Notes: a model not told the origin generated them from the letters alone. A stretch of DNA of 64,000 nt from Maribacter_C sp047345145 (GCF_047345145.1 NZ_JBLFER010000007.1:181276-245275), one strand, 5' to 3'; positions 8,312-16,697 are shown, counted from the first letter of the stretch. Translations and numbers: made by a program.

Positions 8312-9148
8312 TTAATTCTCTATCGATATGCTAAACGAAGATGAGTTTTTTCCTTTTTTCTTACCCCCACCGTACATCTTGTGCATCTTTTCAGATTGTT
8401 CTCTCATGATTTCCTCATATTCTTCCTCAGTGACCTTTTTACCTTTGGATGGAACTTCAATAACAACTTCTTTATCAGGGTTTAAAACCACTTTAGTACA
8501 AATCATAATTCTACTTCCGTCATTTACTTCTAAAATAAGTCCTGGAAGTCCCCAGTACATATCTGGCCCATGATTGACTGGAATTTCAGTGGTGTACCAA
8601 GCAGTTGTCGTTTGTATTTTCTTTTCTTCTTTTTCTTCCATCTCGCCATTGACTTCTGAAATTTTGGTCTGTGTAATTTCTCTTTTGGCTATTGCCTTAT
8701 AACAGGTGTACCTGCCGATTTGTTTTGTTTCAGATGTCATTTCCCATTCAAAAGGTTCTAATTCCCCAGATATAAGAAATAGTTTTCCAAAAGCATCAGA
8801 GCTCTCTTTGGTTTTCTTGTTTTTGGTGTTTTTGTATAACAGTCCATCGCTGCCACCACCCATTCCAACAACTTGAATTTGAACTCCCGCCCCGCCTGAT
8901 GCTGGTTTGTCAAGACTTTCTTGCTCTTTCCAATTTGATTCTGATTTTGTAAAGGAAAGTTGGAATTCCTTTTGCATAGCGAACCTTAACTGCTGTTGTA
9001 CCAAGTCCATCTGATCGGCACTTGTACTTGCACTGTCTAATTTGATTTCCATTTTCATGTCCGTCTTATAAATTGCAAGGCCAGCAAAGTCTTGTGCAGT
9101 CATATGCACCGTAATGAACAAAATAACTACCATTCCAAATTTTTTCAT
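8312..9148 (-). CDS. GLPGLI family protein
   Basis: A 278-residue exported protein (signal peptide MKKFGMVVILFITVHMTAQ). It carries the family-naming sequence as WGLPGLILEVNDG in its second half, preceded by WYTTEIPVNHGP. The C terminus is Lys/Gly/Ser-rich (GGGKKKGKNSSSF). GLPGLI proteins are a Bacteroidota family of unknown biochemical role, almost always encoded beside TonB-receptor-like barrels, as here. Cellular location is presumably periplasm or outer membrane. The gene starts 60 nt from a set of phased TTAAC repeats that may be its activator site. The function remains open. Confidence 0.88.
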   Translation of the reverse strand: MKKFGMVVILFITVHMTAQDFAGLAIYKTDMKMEIKLDSASTSADQMDLVQQQLRFAMQKEFQLSFTKSESNWKEQESLDKPASGGAGVQIQVVGMGGGSDGLLYKNTKNKKTKESSDAFGKLFLISGELEPFEWEMTSETKQIGRYTCYKAIAKREITQTKISEVNGEMEEKEEKKIQTTTAWYTTEIPVNHGPDMYWGLPGLILEVNDGSRIMICTKVVLNPDKEVVIEVPSKGKKVTEEEYEEIMREQSEKMHKMYGGGKKKGKNSSSFSISIEN

Positions 9149-9207
9149 GATTCTAGTTTTGCGATTAGTAATATCACAAATTTGCTCCAGTAGAATTGAA
9201 AAAAAGG

Positions 9208-9232
9208 TTAACCAGTGTTAACGAGTGTTAAC
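9208..9232. promoter_or_regulatory. Three TTAAC boxes at 10-bp spacing (probable response-regulator operator)
   Basis: TTAAC occurs at 9208-9212, 9218-9222 and 9228-9232, exactly one helical turn apart, in the divergent gap between the GLPGLI gene (start 9148) and the histidine kinase. Direct repeats at 10-11 bp are the usual target form of OmpR/PhoB-family regulators, and such a regulator is encoded next door. Relative to a weak -7 candidate for GLPGLI (CAAATTTG, 9177-9184), the boxes fall just upstream of the -33 position, suiting activation. The sequence pattern is seen; the binding is inferred. Confidence 0.55.
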
Positions 9233-9272
9233 CGATTGTCAGTTGATAATTTATAGTCATTACATTTGGAAA

Positions 9273-10745
9273 GTGAAGCAAAATAATTATAAATCGATAG
9301 TTTATTTTATCGCAGCTACTATTGTAGCTACTATTACCATTCAGCTGTATTGGAATATCCAAAATTATGAAACTAACAAGCAGCGATTAATTAACGAAGT
9401 TCAGATTAGTTTAGACAATGGAGTAGAGGCCTACTACTCAGATTTGGCAAAAACTGATTTCTTCGCCTTCGTAAATAATGGTTCAGATAGTTTGGAACCC
9501 CAGCATGAAAAGAATTTCTGGAATCGAATATTAGGAGATTCGACTTTTCTTGAGATTGAAAAAAAACAAGATTCTCTTCGTGTATTTACAGGAATAAAGG
9601 GTTTTACCCAGATAATCGATTCGGGCAAGGCCGTAACGGCTATGAAACCAAATCAGATATCTATGATGTCCGTTTTTCAGGGGAAAGAAGCTATTGACAG
9701 TATTCAAGGGCTAACCGAGCTTACCAGTAGAATTATTGTTTCTATTACACGTGATACTATAGATTTCGATAAACTCGATACCTTGTTCAATAAGGAACTG
9801 ATTCGTAAGGGAATAGCTATTTCATACAATCTCAAGCATTTTGACAACGATTCGGTTGTTATTGGATTTAAAGGTGATGAAAAGAGAACTTTTAATTTGA
9901 CTACTTTTTCAAAATCGACTTATTTACCTGAATCTCAGAAACTGCAACTCTTTTTTTCCAATCCCACAATTGCAATCCTAAAAAGAAGTTTAACAGGTAT
10001 CATCCTATCCCTTCTGCTCTCTGCTTGTATCATTGCATGTCTTTTGTACTTACTTCATATCATAAAGCAGCAGAAGGAACTTGCAGAGATCAAAAACGAC
10101 CTCATCAGCAATATCACTCATGAGTTTAAAACCCCTATCGCGACAGTCTCAACTGCCATTGAAGGCATCAAGAATTTCAATGTGAATAATGACAAGGCTA
10201 AGACAAGTACTTATTTGGATATTTCAGAGCAACAAATGAAAAAGCTCAATCTAATGGTGGAAAAATTATTAGAAACTGCCACTTTAGATAGTGACAAGCT
10301 TATTATACAAAAGGAAGAGGTTGATGTCGTTTTAATGCTTCGAGGTTTGGTAAACAAGTATCAAATGTTAGCAGGGGATAAAAAAATTCTTTTCAAATCT
10401 AACGAGGATAGCCTCAATCTCAAAGTGGACCCTTTTCATTTTGAAAATGCGATTGCAAACATCATTGACAACGCTGTAAAATATGGCGGAGAATCTATCG
10501 CGGTGAATTTAAATTCTATGTTGAATTCCGTTGAAATTACAATTGCCGATAACGGTGGAAAAATTGATAAAAGTCAAAGAGTCAAAATCTTCGATAAGTT
10601 CTATAGGGTGCCCACTGGGAATCGACATGATGTAAAAGGCTTTGGAATAGGACTCTTTTATTCTAAGAAGATAATTGATAAACATGACGGACAACTTGTT
10701 TTAGTGCCAGATCCTCATAATACTATTTTCAAAATAACTTTATGA
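9273..10745 (+). CDS. Sensor histidine kinase
   Basis: From the GTG at 9273 the protein has 490 residues. A longer start (GTG 9225) would lie inside the TTAAC array and adds a non-membrane tail, so I prefer 9273. Layout: TM1 (IVYFIAATIVATITIQLYW), a periplasmic domain of about 200 residues, and TM2 (GIILSLLLSACIIACLLYLL). Then come the HisKA box SNITHEFKTPIATV with phospho-acceptor His283, the N box NIIDNAVKYGG, a degenerate G1 box ADNGGKI, the F box FDKFYRVP and the G2 box GFGIGLFYSKK. It shares ATGA with the response regulator downstream and so forms a two-component pair. The signal is unknown; the divergent barrel/GLPGLI operon is the likely target. Confidence 0.92.
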   Translation: MKQNNYKSIVYFIAATIVATITIQLYWNIQNYETNKQRLINEVQISLDNGVEAYYSDLAKTDFFAFVNNGSDSLEPQHEKNFWNRILGDSTFLEIEKKQDSLRVFTGIKGFTQIIDSGKAVTAMKPNQISMMSVFQGKEAIDSIQGLTELTSRIIVSITRDTIDFDKLDTLFNKELIRKGIAISYNLKHFDNDSVVIGFKGDEKRTFNLTTFSKSTYLPESQKLQLFFSNPTIAILKRSLTGIILSLLLSACIIACLLYLLHIIKQQKELAEIKNDLISNITHEFKTPIATVSTAIEGIKNFNVNNDKAKTSTYLDISEQQMKKLNLMVEKLLETATLDSDKLIIQKEEVDVVLMLRGLVNKYQMLAGDKKILFKSNEDSLNLKVDPFHFENAIANIIDNAVKYGGESIAVNLNSMLNSVEITIADNGGKIDKSQRVKIFDKFYRVPTGNRHDVKGFGIGLFYSKKIIDKHDGQLVLVPDPHNTIFKITL

Positions 10746-11422
10746 GCGATACCATAAAAATACTTCTAGCAGAAGATGAGCCCGCATTAGGGCAAATCAT
10801 AAAAGAAAGTTTAGAAACACGAAACTTTGAAGTGCTCTTTTGCCAGAATGGTGAAACAGCTTATAACACATATCTGAAGGAGAAACCAGAGCTACTGGTC
10901 TTAGATGTAATGATGCCTAAGAAAGATGGATTTACCTTGGCCAAAGAGGTTCGGGAACAAGACAAGCACATCCCTATTATTTTCCTAACCGCAAAATCTC
11001 AAACAAAAGATGTATTAGAAGGTTTCGAACACGGCGGTAACGACTATTTAAAAAAGCCTTTTAGCATGGAAGAACTTATAGTTCGCATTCATGCCCTTTT
11101 AGATAGGACAAAGTTAAAATCATCAAATCAAAATCTTTCGATTGGCAATTATAGTTTCAATTACACCAAACAAAAGCTGGTCATCTATGAAGAAGAAATT
11201 CTACTCACTCACAGAGAAGCAGAATTGCTCTTTCACCTGTACGAAAAACAAAATGATATCTTAGATCGTTCGTTAATCTTAAAAAAAATATGGGGTGATG
11301 ACGATTTCTTCAATGCCCGTAGCATGGATGTCTTCATAACCAAACTCCGTAAAAAGCTCAGCAAAGATAAAAATGTACAAATTATCAATGTTCGCGGCTA
11401 CGGGTACAAGCTAGTATGCTAA
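10742..11422 (+). CDS. OmpR-family response regulator
   Basis: A 226-residue two-domain regulator. The receiver has the acidic pair EDE near the N terminus, the phospho-acceptor in LLVLDVMMPKKDG (Asp55), T in FLTAKS and K in LKKPFS. The C-terminal winged helix contains LTHREAELLFHL, RSLILKKIWG and the recognition segment SMDVFITKLRKKL, ending INVRGYGYKLV. Its start codon overlaps the kinase stop by four bases, giving translational coupling. It is a good candidate to bind the three phased TTAAC boxes 1.5 kb upstream and to control the divergent barrel operon, its own operon, or both. Confidence 0.94.
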   Translation: MSDTIKILLAEDEPALGQIIKESLETRNFEVLFCQNGETAYNTYLKEKPELLVLDVMMPKKDGFTLAKEVREQDKHIPIIFLTAKSQTKDVLEGFEHGGNDYLKKPFSMEELIVRIHALLDRTKLKSSNQNLSIGNYSFNYTKQKLVIYEEEILLTHREAELLFHLYEKQNDILDRSLILKKIWGDDDFFNARSMDVFITKLRKKLSKDKNVQIINVRGYGYKLVC

Positions 11423-11561
11423 GCATTTTTGACTAAAAATCGAGTTATCTTATTTCTTTGTATTTCAACACTGATTTCTTTCGCCAACCCAAGATCATTC
11501 GTATATTGTATGCCCAACATTTGTTGTTGAGACAAACCAACCAACCCTTTAAATTATAGGT

Positions 11562-12176
11562 ATGCACATTGCAGTTGCGGGAAACATCGGAGCCGGAAAA
11601 ACCACTTTGACAAGATTACTTTCAAAACACTATAAGTGGGAAGCCCATTTCGAAGATGTTGTGGACAATCCGTATTTGGATGATTTTTACACGCAAATGG
11701 AGCGATGGAGTTTCAACTTACAGATTTATTTTCTAAATCATCGTTACCGCCAAATTCTCAAAATACGTGAATCGGGCAAAAGTATTATTCAAGATCGCAC
11801 GATTTATGAAGATGCTTATATTTTTGCGCCTAATTTACATGCGATGGGTTTAATGACTAATCGTGACTTCAACAACTATTCAAGCTTGTTTGAATTGATG
11901 GAGAGTTTGGTTCAACCGCCTGATTTGTTAATTTATTTACGCAGTTCTATTCCTAATTTGGTGAAGCAGATTCACAAGCGAGGCCGCGAATATGAAAACA
12001 CCATTTCAATTGATTATTTAAGTCGATTGAATGAACGCTATGAAGCTTGGGTGCACGGTTACGAAAAAGGGAATCTTTTGGTAATTGATGTTGATGATTT
12101 GGATTTTGTTGACAAGCCTGAAGATTTAGGTCAGATTATCAATAAAATTGATGCCGAAATCAACGGTTTGTTCTAA
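11562..12176 (+). CDS. Deoxynucleoside kinase (dAK/dGK type)
   Basis: A 204-residue cytoplasmic kinase of the dNK/thymidine-kinase-2 family. Seen are the P-loop GNIGAGKT (residues 7-14), the substrate-pocket ERWSFNLQIYFLNHR segment, the DRTIYED motif (the family DRS-type active site), and the LID region KRGREYENTISIDYL. It phosphorylates deoxynucleosides in the salvage pathway, which fits the NupC transporter, cytidine deaminase and thymidylate synthase elsewhere in the window. Whether it prefers deoxyadenosine or deoxyguanosine cannot be read from the sequence. It is followed one base later by dipeptidase E, suggesting a two-gene operon. Confidence 0.9.
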   Translation: MHIAVAGNIGAGKTTLTRLLSKHYKWEAHFEDVVDNPYLDDFYTQMERWSFNLQIYFLNHRYRQILKIRESGKSIIQDRTIYEDAYIFAPNLHAMGLMTNRDFNNYSSLFELMESLVQPPDLLIYLRSSIPNLVKQIHKRGREYENTISIDYLSRLNERYEAWVHGYEKGNLLVIDVDDLDFVDKPEDLGQIINKIDAEINGLF

Positions 12177-12177
12177 A

Positions 12178-12888
12178 ATGATCAATTGTATTCTTGCTAG
12201 CACCTCAACAATATACAGGGGTACTTATTTAGATTATCTTTTCCCTTCGCTTGAGGAATTATTTCTGCATACCGAGGAAATTCTCTTTATTCCATATGCT
12301 CGACCTAGCGGGATTTCTTATGATGACTATACCGAAATTGCAGCTAAAGCATTTCAAAAACTAGGAAAGCACCTTCTTGGAATTCATACTTTTCAAAACC
12401 CTAGTAAAGCAGTTCAAAATGCCCAAGGTATTTTTACTGGGGGAGGGAATTCTTTTGTATTGGTTTCTGAACTTTACCAACAAAATCTAATTCAACCATT
12501 GCAGGAAGTTTTAAAAAAAGGCACTCCCTATTTAGGAACAAGCGCCGGAAGCAATATAGCCGGACCAAGTATACGAACCTCAAACGATATGCCTATTGTA
12601 TATCCGCCTAGTTTTGATACTTTGGGTATTGTTCCTTTTAATATCAATCCGCATTACTTAGATCCAGATCCCACTTCAAAACATAAAGGAGAAACTCGCG
12701 AAACCAGAATCAAAGAGTTTCATCAATTCAATGACATTCCAGTTGTTGGTTTACGAGAAGGTAGTTGGATTCTCGTTCAGAACCAACAAACTACTTTAAT
12801 GGGTGACGGACTGACAGCCCGTATTTTCGAAAAAGACAAAATACCTTATGAAATTGAAGCTAATACATCATTGGAGTACTTGAAGTAG
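12178..12888 (+). CDS. pepE: Dipeptidase E (alpha-aspartyl dipeptidase, S51)
   Basis: A 236-residue cytoplasmic serine peptidase that releases N-terminal Asp from dipeptides. The nucleophile elbow GTSAGSN gives Ser122. The triad is completed by Asp137 (SNDMP) and His159 (NPHYL), each two positions from the Salmonella PepE residues S120/D135/H157 as I recall them. FTGGGNSF is the conserved glycine-rich loop. I chose the ATG at 12178 because it gives the family N terminus (MINCILASTS) and follows the kinase stop by one base; earlier in-frame starts lie inside the kinase gene. Confidence 0.92.
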   Translation: MINCILASTSTIYRGTYLDYLFPSLEELFLHTEEILFIPYARPSGISYDDYTEIAAKAFQKLGKHLLGIHTFQNPSKAVQNAQGIFTGGGNSFVLVSELYQQNLIQPLQEVLKKGTPYLGTSAGSNIAGPSIRTSNDMPIVYPPSFDTLGIVPFNINPHYLDPDPTSKHKGETRETRIKEFHQFNDIPVVGLREGSWILVQNQQTTLMGDGLTARIFEKDKIPYEIEANTSLEYLK

Positions 12889-13031
12889 ACTACTTTCAAC
12901 TATCACAAAATATTTCCCTTTATGACAAACGCTTTTCCCTCACTGAAAAGCTGCTCTCCCTCATTCCTCGTTTTATCGGCACTTTTCTTGTACTAGATTT
13001 ATTGGAAACATTAAACAAGCCTAAAAACTAG

Positions 13032-13120
13032 CTATATCAATTCCGGATAACTGATATAGTGGACTTGAAACCCTGAACTGAATTCAGGGTAAATGTTAAA
13101 CCATTCCGCCATAAGGCGGA
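13032..13120. repeat. Three consecutive small hairpins before the TonB-like gene
   Basis: Hairpin 1: CTATATCA (13032-13039) with TGATATAG (13052-13059). Hairpin 2: CCCTGAA (13071-13077) with TTCAGGG (13083-13089). Hairpin 3: TCCGCC (13105-13110) with GGCGGA (13115-13120). All fall in the 100 nt before the start of the energy transducer gene. They look like clustered extragenic palindromes, and a role in the leader RNA is possible but unproven. Confidence 0.6.
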
Positions 13121-13135
13121 TAAAAACCTTAAATG

Positions 13136-13843
13136 ATGGAATTAAAAAAGAATCCAAAAAAAGATTTGAAACGAAACAGTGGTATGTACTTTGTCGCTGG
13201 ACTAGCAATGGTATTATCACTAGCTTATGTTGCCTTAGAATGGAAAACGTTTTATGGTGACACGTATGAGAGGACAGCAATGACAGTAGATGACGAGTTA
13301 ATTGAGGAAGTAGACTTGGTTCAATTGGCACCACCACCTCCGCCTCCGCCACCTCCAGTGGCTCCTGATGTAATTGAAGTTGTTGAGGATGATGAGCCAA
13401 TTGTAGAATCAGTCATTGATGTACCAGAGCCTAATCAAGATACTGAGGTTATTGAAGTTGAAGACGTAGACTTTATTGAAGAACCTGTGGATGTAGCGGT
13501 CCCCTTTTCCGTTATTGAAGATGTTCCTGTTTTCCCTGGATGTGAGAGTGAAACGGACAAAAGAGCTTGTTTTAACTCCATGATTCAAAAACATATTGGC
13601 AAGACATTTCGATATCCTGAGTTAGAGCAAGAGATGGGAATACAGGGAAAGGTCAGTGTCATGTTTGAGATTCAAAAAGATGGTAGTATTGGAAATATTA
13701 GAATGAGAGGTCCAAACAAAAATTTGGAAAAAGAAGCAGCACGTATCATTAGTAAGTTGCCAAAAATGACACCAGGAAAGCAAAGAGGTAATCCTGTTAG
13801 GGTTCCATTTGCAATTCCTATTACCTTCAAACTAAGTAATTAA
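13136..13843 (+). CDS. TonB-family energy transducer
   Basis: About 235 residues. It has a short cytoplasmic start MELKKNPKKDLKRNSG and a single TM helix (MYFVAGLAMVLSLAYVALEW). A periplasmic linker follows with a run of nine prolines and then acidic Val/Glu/Asp-rich sequence. The C-terminal TonB domain (about 140-235) has VPVFPGCE, GIQGKVSVMFEIQKDGSI and the closing VPFAIPITFKL. It carries energy from an ExbB/ExbD motor to outer-membrane receptors. No exbBD lies beside it; the only set in the window is at 52-53 kb. Two adjacent ATGs exist (13133, 13136), and the second matches the paralogue at 13922. A terminator follows. Confidence 0.9.
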   Translation: MELKKNPKKDLKRNSGMYFVAGLAMVLSLAYVALEWKTFYGDTYERTAMTVDDELIEEVDLVQLAPPPPPPPPPVAPDVIEVVEDDEPIVESVIDVPEPNQDTEVIEVEDVDFIEEPVDVAVPFSVIEDVPVFPGCESETDKRACFNSMIQKHIGKTFRYPELEQEMGIQGKVSVMFEIQKDGSIGNIRMRGPNKNLEKEAARIISKLPKMTPGKQRGNPVRVPFAIPITFKLSN

Positions 13844-13869
13844 TTGGCATAATCGTTGAGACATAAAAT

Positions 13870-13899
13870 CCATCCCCGCTATCCGAGGGGTGGTTTTTT
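13870..13899 (+). terminator. Terminator after the TonB-like gene
   Basis: CCATCCCC / GGGGTGG arms around GCTATCCGA, directly followed by TTTTTT (to 13899), 26 nt after the stop codon. Confidence 0.75.
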
Positions 13900-13921
13900 A
13901 ATATCGTGTAAATCCGTAGTT

Positions 13922-14098
13922 ATGAAACTTAAAAAGAATCCAAAGAAAGATTTGAATTTAAAGAGAGGAATGTATTTCGTAATAGGATTATTGTTAGTCT
14001 TACTTTTGATTTATATCGCTTTAGAATGGAAATCTATCGATAATAATGGAGGATATGATATTGGTTATATGTTAACCAGTAGTGACCTTTTAAGTTAA
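13922..14098 (+). pseudogene. N-terminal fragment of a TonB-type transducer (58 residues)
   Basis: Starting at ATG 13922 the product is 58 residues: MKLKKNPKKDL, then RGMYFVIGLLLVLLLIYIALEWKS, then a short unrelated tail and a stop. The first 37 or so residues closely match the N terminus and TM helix of the transducer just upstream (shared KKNPKKDL, GMYF, ALEWK). It has no proline linker and no C-terminal TonB domain, so it cannot couple energy to receptors. It is most simply the stump of a tandem duplication. A small membrane protein that pairs with the full-length copy is possible but unsupported. Confidence 0.7.
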
Positions 14099-14103
14099 AA
14101 CAA

Positions 14104-14137
14104 CACCTCCCTTAATCCCTCTTTGTTAGGAGGGAAA
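14104..14137. repeat. Extragenic repeat of the CCTTAATCCC type
   Basis: CCTCCC (14106-14111) and GGAGGG arms around TTAATCCCTCTTTGTTA. The left half, CACCTCCCTTAATCCC, resembles CACCCCTTAATCCCC at 17353-17367. No T-run follows. The element belongs to a second dispersed family found here at the 3' ends of genes. Confidence 0.5.
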
Positions 14138-14153
14138 CTGTTATGAAAACAAA

Positions 14154-14181
14154 AAACCAACAGCTAGGCTGATGGTTTTTA
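14154..14181 (-). terminator. Terminator after hppA (possibly bidirectional)
   Basis: On the minus strand ACCATCAG / CTGTTGGT pair around CCTAG, followed by a T-run. The plus strand also ends in TTTTT, so it can serve both this gene and the fragment upstream. Confidence 0.7.
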
Positions 14182-14203
14182 GATATATCCTAAAAAAAGA
14201 AGT

Positions 14204-16585
14204 TTATTTATTGACTTCCTTTTCAATAGTGATTTCAGTTTCGTCACCGTTTGTTTTTACGGTAGCATTTTCTAAAGTTTCTAGCTTCGCCTTTACCTCA
14301 GCTTCGCTTCCCTTTAAAATTTTCTTTTCAGAAACTTCTTTGCCATTTACAGTTGAAGTAGTAACGATAGTAGCTTCTGCCATATCAGCACTTTCAACAT
14401 TCATGGTAATTTCAACAGTTGATTTTTCTTTGTCATTAACATAGTCGGCAACTCCAGTAGCATTAATTGCAATACTCGGCGCGATTACTAAAGCTACAAC
14501 AGACATCAACTTTAAAAGGATGTTCAAAGAAGGACCTGATGTATCTTTAAATGGGTCTCCAACCGTATCACCAACAACAGCAGCCTTATGTGCATCAGAA
14601 CCTTTACGTCCGTCAGACTCAATCATCTTTTTAGCGTTATCCCAAGCACCACCTGCGTTGGATTGGAAAATTGCCATTAGAACACCAGCAGAAGTAACTC
14701 CTGCTAAAAGTCCACCTAACATTTCAGCTCCACCGATAAAACCAACAGCAACAGGAACAGCGATAGCCAATAAACCTGGCAATACCATTTCTTTAATAGA
14801 AGCTTTGGTTGAAATATCAACACATTTATCGTATTCCGCATAACCATCAGCCGCATCAAAAATCGCTCGCTGATCAGGAGTTGCTTTTGACATATCTGAA
14901 TCAACAGCTCTCATCACTTCTAAGGCTGCTTTTAATTGTGGAATATCCCTAAACTGACGACGTACTTCTTCAATCATTGCCATAGCCGCACGACCAACGG
15001 CGTTCATTGAAAGTGCAGAGAATACGAAAGGTAACATTGCTCCAACAAGAAGTCCTGCCATTACCGTAGGTTTTGAAACATCAATAGAACTAACATTCGC
15101 AACTTTCATAAAGGCTGAGAACAAAGCTAAAGCTGTCAAAGCAGCAGAAGCAATTGCAAAACCTTTTCCAATAGCTGCAGTCGTATTACCAACAGCATCT
15201 AATTTATCTGTACGCTCACGTACCTCTGGATCTAATTCAGCCATCTCAGCGATACCACCTGCATTATCAGAAATTGGTCCGTATGCATCAACAGCTAATT
15301 GAATACCTGTATTTGCCAACATACCTACCGCAGCAATTGCAATTCCGTATAAACCAGCGAAATGATGTGATATTAAAATAGCAGCTGCAATTAATAAGAT
15401 AGGAATCATAGTAGACATCATACCCACACCCAAACCAGCAATAATATTAGTAGCAGCACCTGTTTCGGATTGACGTACAATTGAGTTTACAGGTTTTGTA
15501 CCCGTACCTGTATAATATTCTGTAATTTTTCCAACACCCAAACCGGCAACAAGACCAGCCAATGTAGCGAAGAAAATTCCATTTGCACCAGCAGGTAGAC
15601 CTTCAACGCTTTCAGGAATTAAGGCATGAATAATAAAGTATGAAGCTACTACCATTAATCCAGCAGAACCAAATTCACCTATATTCAATGCTGTTTGCGG
15701 ATTTCCACCATCTTTAACTCTTACAAAGAATGTTCCAATGATAGACATCAAAATACCTACTGCAGCTAATACCAATGGAAGATAAACCGCACCTAAACCT
15801 GCAAAATCAGGAGTGATGATAAATGCACCCAATACCATTGTACCGATAATAGAACCCACATAAGATTCAAATAAATCAGCACCCATACCAGCAACATCAC
15901 CAACATTATCCCCTACATTATCAGCAATCGTAGCAGGGTTTAAAGGGTGATCTTCAGGAATACCTGCTTCAACCTTTCCTACTAAATCTGCACCAACATC
16001 AGCAGCTTTCGTATAAATACCACCACCAACTCTTGCGAAAAGTGCAATAGAAGATGCTCCTAAAGAAAATCCGGAAAGCACATTTAATACCAAACCTAAG
16101 TTTTCAGCACCTGGCCAAATTGACTGATAAGCCATAAATAAGCCGCTTAGTCCTAAAACACCAAGACCTACTACACCTAATCCCATAACCGCTCCTCCTG
16201 CAAAGGCAACTTCAAGTGCTTTCCCTAAAGAAGTTTTAGCGGCTTGCGTTGTTCTAACGTTTGCTTTTGTAGCGACTTTCATTCCGATAAATCCAGCTAG
16301 AGCCGAACAAATAGCACCTACTACAAATGATAAGGCTACCATACCATTTGACCCTACTTCATTGCTTCCTTTGAAATACAGCAGAATAGCTACTGCTATA
16401 ACAAAAATTGAAAGAATCTTATACTCCGCCTTCAAAAATGACATCGCGCCATCTGCGATGTTTTTTGCTATTCTAGCCATTTTATCGTCGCCCACTTCTT
16501 GCTTGGAAACCCACATGTTCTTTACAAACACAAAAAGCAGAGCCACTACTCCAAATACTGGTAATAATTGAATTACTAATTCCAT
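14204..16585 (-). CDS. hppA: Membrane-bound ion-translocating pyrophosphatase
   Basis: 793 residues from ATG 16585 (MELVIQLLPVFG); an upstream in-frame extension of 24 codons looks like leader and is rejected. It is a polytopic inner-membrane protein with about 16 helices that hydrolyses pyrophosphate and pumps H+ or Na+. Signatures are DVGADLVGKVE (substrate site), DNVGDNVGDVAGMGADLFES, and NAGGAWDNAKK near the C terminus. GNTTAAIGKGFA has Ala where K+-independent enzymes have Lys, so it is probably the K+-dependent type. The last 80 or so residues form an acidic Thr/Glu-rich extension. The soluble pyrophosphatase gene lies just upstream on the same strand, separated by a terminator. Confidence 0.95.
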   Translation of the reverse strand: MELVIQLLPVFGVVALLFVFVKNMWVSKQEVGDDKMARIAKNIADGAMSFLKAEYKILSIFVIAVAILLYFKGSNEVGSNGMVALSFVVGAICSALAGFIGMKVATKANVRTTQAAKTSLGKALEVAFAGGAVMGLGVVGLGVLGLSGLFMAYQSIWPGAENLGLVLNVLSGFSLGASSIALFARVGGGIYTKAADVGADLVGKVEAGIPEDHPLNPATIADNVGDNVGDVAGMGADLFESYVGSIIGTMVLGAFIITPDFAGLGAVYLPLVLAAVGILMSIIGTFFVRVKDGGNPQTALNIGEFGSAGLMVVASYFIIHALIPESVEGLPAGANGIFFATLAGLVAGLGVGKITEYYTGTGTKPVNSIVRQSETGAATNIIAGLGVGMMSTMIPILLIAAAILISHHFAGLYGIAIAAVGMLANTGIQLAVDAYGPISDNAGGIAEMAELDPEVRERTDKLDAVGNTTAAIGKGFAIASAALTALALFSAFMKVANVSSIDVSKPTVMAGLLVGAMLPFVFSALSMNAVGRAAMAMIEEVRRQFRDIPQLKAALEVMRAVDSDMSKATPDQRAIFDAADGYAEYDKCVDISTKASIKEMVLPGLLAIAVPVAVGFIGGAEMLGGLLAGVTSAGVLMAIFQSNAGGAWDNAKKMIESDGRKGSDAHKAAVVGDTVGDPFKDTSGPSLNILLKLMSVVALVIAPSIAINATGVADYVNDKEKSTVEITMNVESADMAEATIVTTSTVNGKEVSEKKILKGSEAEVKAKLETLENATVKTNGDETEITIEKEVNK

Positions 16586-16645
16586 TTTGTTTAGTTGTTT
16601 TAAGTTTTTTTTAACGGCTGCTAAAGTACTAAAATCAAATAGAAT

Positions 16646-16682
16646 AAAAAAAGCCACTTTTATTCGTAAAAGTGGCTTTTTA
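16646..16682 (-). terminator. Terminator between ppa and hppA
   Basis: GCCACTTTTA (16653-16662) pairs with TAAAAGTGGC (16667-16676) around TTCG, with T-runs on both sides. It ends the ppa transcript, so hppA needs its own promoter. Confidence 0.82.
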
Positions 16683-16697
16683 ACTTGTAAAAATTAT

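Noticed and set aside
11562..12888. Kinase and dipeptidase pair as a possible defence or toxin module
   Set aside because: Both match housekeeping salvage and peptide-degradation enzymes with intact active sites; nothing suggests defence.
13330..13360. Tandem CCTCCGCC-like repeat resembling a simple repeat or CRISPR fragment
   Set aside because: It encodes the proline run of the TonB linker; no spacers or unit structure.
14172..14444. Plus-strand frame of 90 codons over the hppA C-terminal extension
   Set aside because: Shadow of the acidic, Thr-rich tail of hppA on the opposite strand.
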